The notes beneath the pieces were generated by a model. That model saw only the letters and a program-made list of their open reading frames with translations. It was not told the origin of the DNA and made no database searches. A stretch of DNA of 64,000 nucleotides from positions 930,001-994,000 of the forward strand of contig NW_017264202.1 in assembly GCF_001619985.1 (NCBI RefSeq). Direction: 5' to 3'. Both the position numbers and the translations under genes were made by a program. Positions 61,905-64,000 of the stretch are shown here, piece by piece (the stretch's first letter is position 1; each line of letters begins with the position of its first letter). This DNA comes from Xylona heveae TC161. Lineage: Eukaryota; Ascomycota; Xylonomycetes; Xylonales; Xylonaceae.

Positions 61905-63047
61905 GTTCACGAAGAGAGAACAGCGTATTAAACGAAACTGGAAGATGAGCAACAGCTGGATTTCAGCTGATCAGGATAAGTTGGCGCATCTAGGAGTTGA
62001 GGAATTTAATGTGTCCTGGAGGGTAATGAATATGCTACATTCCCTTGTGAAATAGGAATCCCACCAATCGGTAGTGAATGAAATGCTTCAATCTTCCTTT
62101 TCTTGAAGACTTCAATCCGAAAAGGTCTAGACGCAGGTGATAGTGATGTTGATGATGAAAAATGGATGGGCTGGAGAGGCTCTTTCACAAAGGCCTGCAC
62201 AAGCTATCGCGATGTTGGGAACAAATCAATCCTGTTCGTTTTGGGAGGGAATCAACCAAAGGAAACCCGCATACTTTTTATATGTGACAGCTCGCGAAGC
62301 CAAATTGGGAAGGATCAAACATAAATAAACATTAACAATTCTGACATGCAGAAAATAGAGTGCAACAATTGGGTATCGTAAAGCGCTGCGAAGCTCAGAC
62401 GGGAAAGGGAGCACATATTCGATCTACCTTTTTGGCTGCAAACCGAGCTGTGACCGTGAAGACAACTGGACAGCAACCATTGTGTAATCAATAAGCTGAA
62501 AATGGGTCGGGCTTAAACGCTGACAGTTTATTGGAGGGGTGACAAGAATTTAGATACAGTGCTGTTTCCCATGTCTTTGCCCAACATCAGACACGGCATA
62601 CCAACCGTCCAACTCAAGGCGAAACGGACAAAGAGGTCACTCGTCGTTAAATCATGCAACGTGCCGTGGTCTGCCGTTGCACAAAGAAAGCTCCATTTGA
62701 ATAATGAAAGCGAGTGCATGGATGTGCTCGGTTAGATAATCGCGTGTGAAGTCTAATGCTTTCCTATTCCGGACGAGCAAGTGGTTGAAGACACACCCTA
62801 TCATCAGAGCTTCTTAGGGAAAACATATCTAGTCACTATTACTACCTTCTTTTGCACATCAAAACAATCTTTCGAGTTTGTAAATGCTTATCAACAATAC
62901 CACCATGCTTAGATTGTCTCCCTACCTGCAAGACTGGAGCAAACGGATCATGGCGGAACTGTACATGATGCAAACGCTGAGAATCTCACAGTAAAAGACC
63001 AAAAGAGAGCCGGTTCGAGAAGTAAAAATCATTTCCTTCAGGAATTA
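61905..63047. other. Intergenic region
   Basis: RdRP promoter and 3' flank of the coiled-coil gene; no gene or repeat recognised. Confidence 0.45.
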
Positions 63048-64000
63048 TCACGAAATGGTTCCTTGATACCCTGCGATGTATTCGACATTCTCGGAGGACA
63101 TTGGTGGACTTTGCCGTTCTGAAATCTCGGAGAAAGACCGGCAATCAAGCTCTCCACGTCGGTTTCCATCCTCGATATTCTCTTTCTCCTCAATATATCT
63201 GCGAGACTCGCATGGCTCTTCCGGTGAATTACTCCTGCCACATGAACTATGTGGAAAGTGTTGTGTTGGCTCATTTGCGCCGTCATAACCTGCAGTAGTC
63301 AACACAGTTTGGCATTGTTTACCATACGAGATTGGTCCGAGGCGAGGTGGCTTTGCGCCGGCCCAATTTGCAGAAAGCCCGATGCTTTGATCTGAATGCC
63401 TCTTTTCCCTCGCATCTGAAGGCGATGTGCCTTCTCCAGATCCGATGTCCCTCAAGGGTTGCCTCAACCCATTTGTGGGTTTGAGACCTGTACCTCTACC
63501 AGCTAATGCCTGAGGTGGGTTTCCGTTGGGCGTTAGAGGCATCTTTTGCGTTCTTGACCTTTTTGCGATCCGCTCTTCGGTGTGATCAGCCTGGATTGGT
63601 AAGTCAGGAAACAGTACAGTCAAGAGATCCCAGGAGTAATCGCATGGCTTAATCGTAACAACCGATATGCCGGAAAATAACGCCTTTAGTGGCATCCTAC
63701 TTACATCGAACGACTCCCCCCTAGCATCGAAACCAGATGATCCAAAGTCCTTGGGATACATGGCCACCATTAATCTTTCTTTCCATTCACGTAGCTCTGA
63801 AAACTCCTTGCACTTTTCGTTGAATTGTCTAGACTGGATTTCAAACTGCAAAATAAATGAGCCACGAAAACCCCAGTGAATGCGGGCAAGCAAACCTTCT
63901 CTTCCAGCTCGAGATGCTTTAAATTAGCCTTTTCAAGCTCACTTCTAGCGTGTCTTTCAACGCCTCTAATTTTCTCAGCATATTGGGCAACCAAAGTGCT
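63048..64000 (-). CDS. Coiled-coil protein, 5' part cut by the window edge
   Basis: Three visible exons, 64000-63896, 63845-63705 and 63590-63048; 263 visible residues, start outside. Introns are GT-AG and in phase 0. The N-terminal part is a charged coiled coil (QYAEKIRGVERHARSELEKA, NLKHLELEEKFEIQSRQFNE). Then follows a basic, Pro/Gly-rich disordered tail with KRSRTQKMPLTPNGNPPQ and NGLRQPLRDIGSG, and a Ser-rich end. A short coiled coil plus a PL(R)DI-type tail recalls the meiotic crossover ligase family (Hei10/CCNB1IP1), but the diagnostic RING domain would lie outside the window, so this is a guess. Confidence 0.65.

Overview
The window is nuclear DNA of a filamentous ascomycete. Genes are split by short introns (mostly 50-70 nt, GT..AG, often with a CTAAC-like branch site). 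The gene set includes a fungal outward-rectifying K+ channel, a fungal-type carotenoid/rhodopsin cluster, an RNA-silencing RNA-dependent RNA polymerase and an eL37 ribosomal protein gene. A Eurotiomycete (Aspergillus/Penicillium relatives) is my best guess, but that is inference. I reconstructed exon structures by eye. In every spliced model that is complete within the window, the summed exon length is a multiple of three and ends at a stop.

Layout. 1-1901 (-): 3' part cut off, GH18 chitinase with a serine/threonine-rich repeat tail. 3593-4654 (+): degenerate protein-kinase-like protein. 5041-5755 (-): four-exon DOPA 4,5-dioxygenase family gene, divergent from 6695-8597 (+), a DHA1-type MFS exporter. 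9775-10726 (+): second kinase-like protein, lacking the catalytic Asp. 11898-14012 (-): TOK-type two-pore K+ channel. 14828-16028 (-): microbial rhodopsin. 19497-21373 (-): phytoene desaturase. 21843-23913 (-): phytoene synthase/lycopene cyclase. 25219-27290 (+): carotenoid-cleaving dioxygenase. The last four form a complete retinal-to-rhodopsin cluster like car genes of Fusarium: CarRA makes phytoene and cyclises lycopene, CarB desaturates, CarX cleaves beta-carotene to retinal, and the opsin binds it.

From 28 kb on the content is mostly housekeeping or chromosome biology. It holds a small unknown protein (28105-28989), a DEAD-box helicase with a GW/WG-repeat tail (30616-32964), a Q/N-rich protein with an RG tail (34667-36699), a BTB protein (37816-38964), a Gdt1/TMEM165 cation transporter (40072-41839, -), a telobox Myb protein (42452-43871), an unknown disordered protein (45876-47998, -), a Sos7-like kinetochore protein (49461-50552, -), an RS-rich probable splicing protein (51410-52645), ribosomal protein eL37 (53141-53815), Elongator subunit Elp6 (54380-55909, -), a large RdRP (56712-61904, -) and a coiled-coil protein cut by the right edge (63048-64000, -).

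Points of most interest: the K+ channel gene beside a rhodopsin that keeps both proton-pump carboxylates; a perfect 11-bp inverted repeat containing CGG-N11-CCG in the dioxygenase/MFS divergent promoter; GW/WG repeats on a DEAD-box helicase in a genome that also has an RdRP; and a pair of degenerate kinases flanking the dioxygenase/MFS pair. I saw no CRISPR, no convincing tRNA or rRNA gene, no intact transposon and no virus-derived element.
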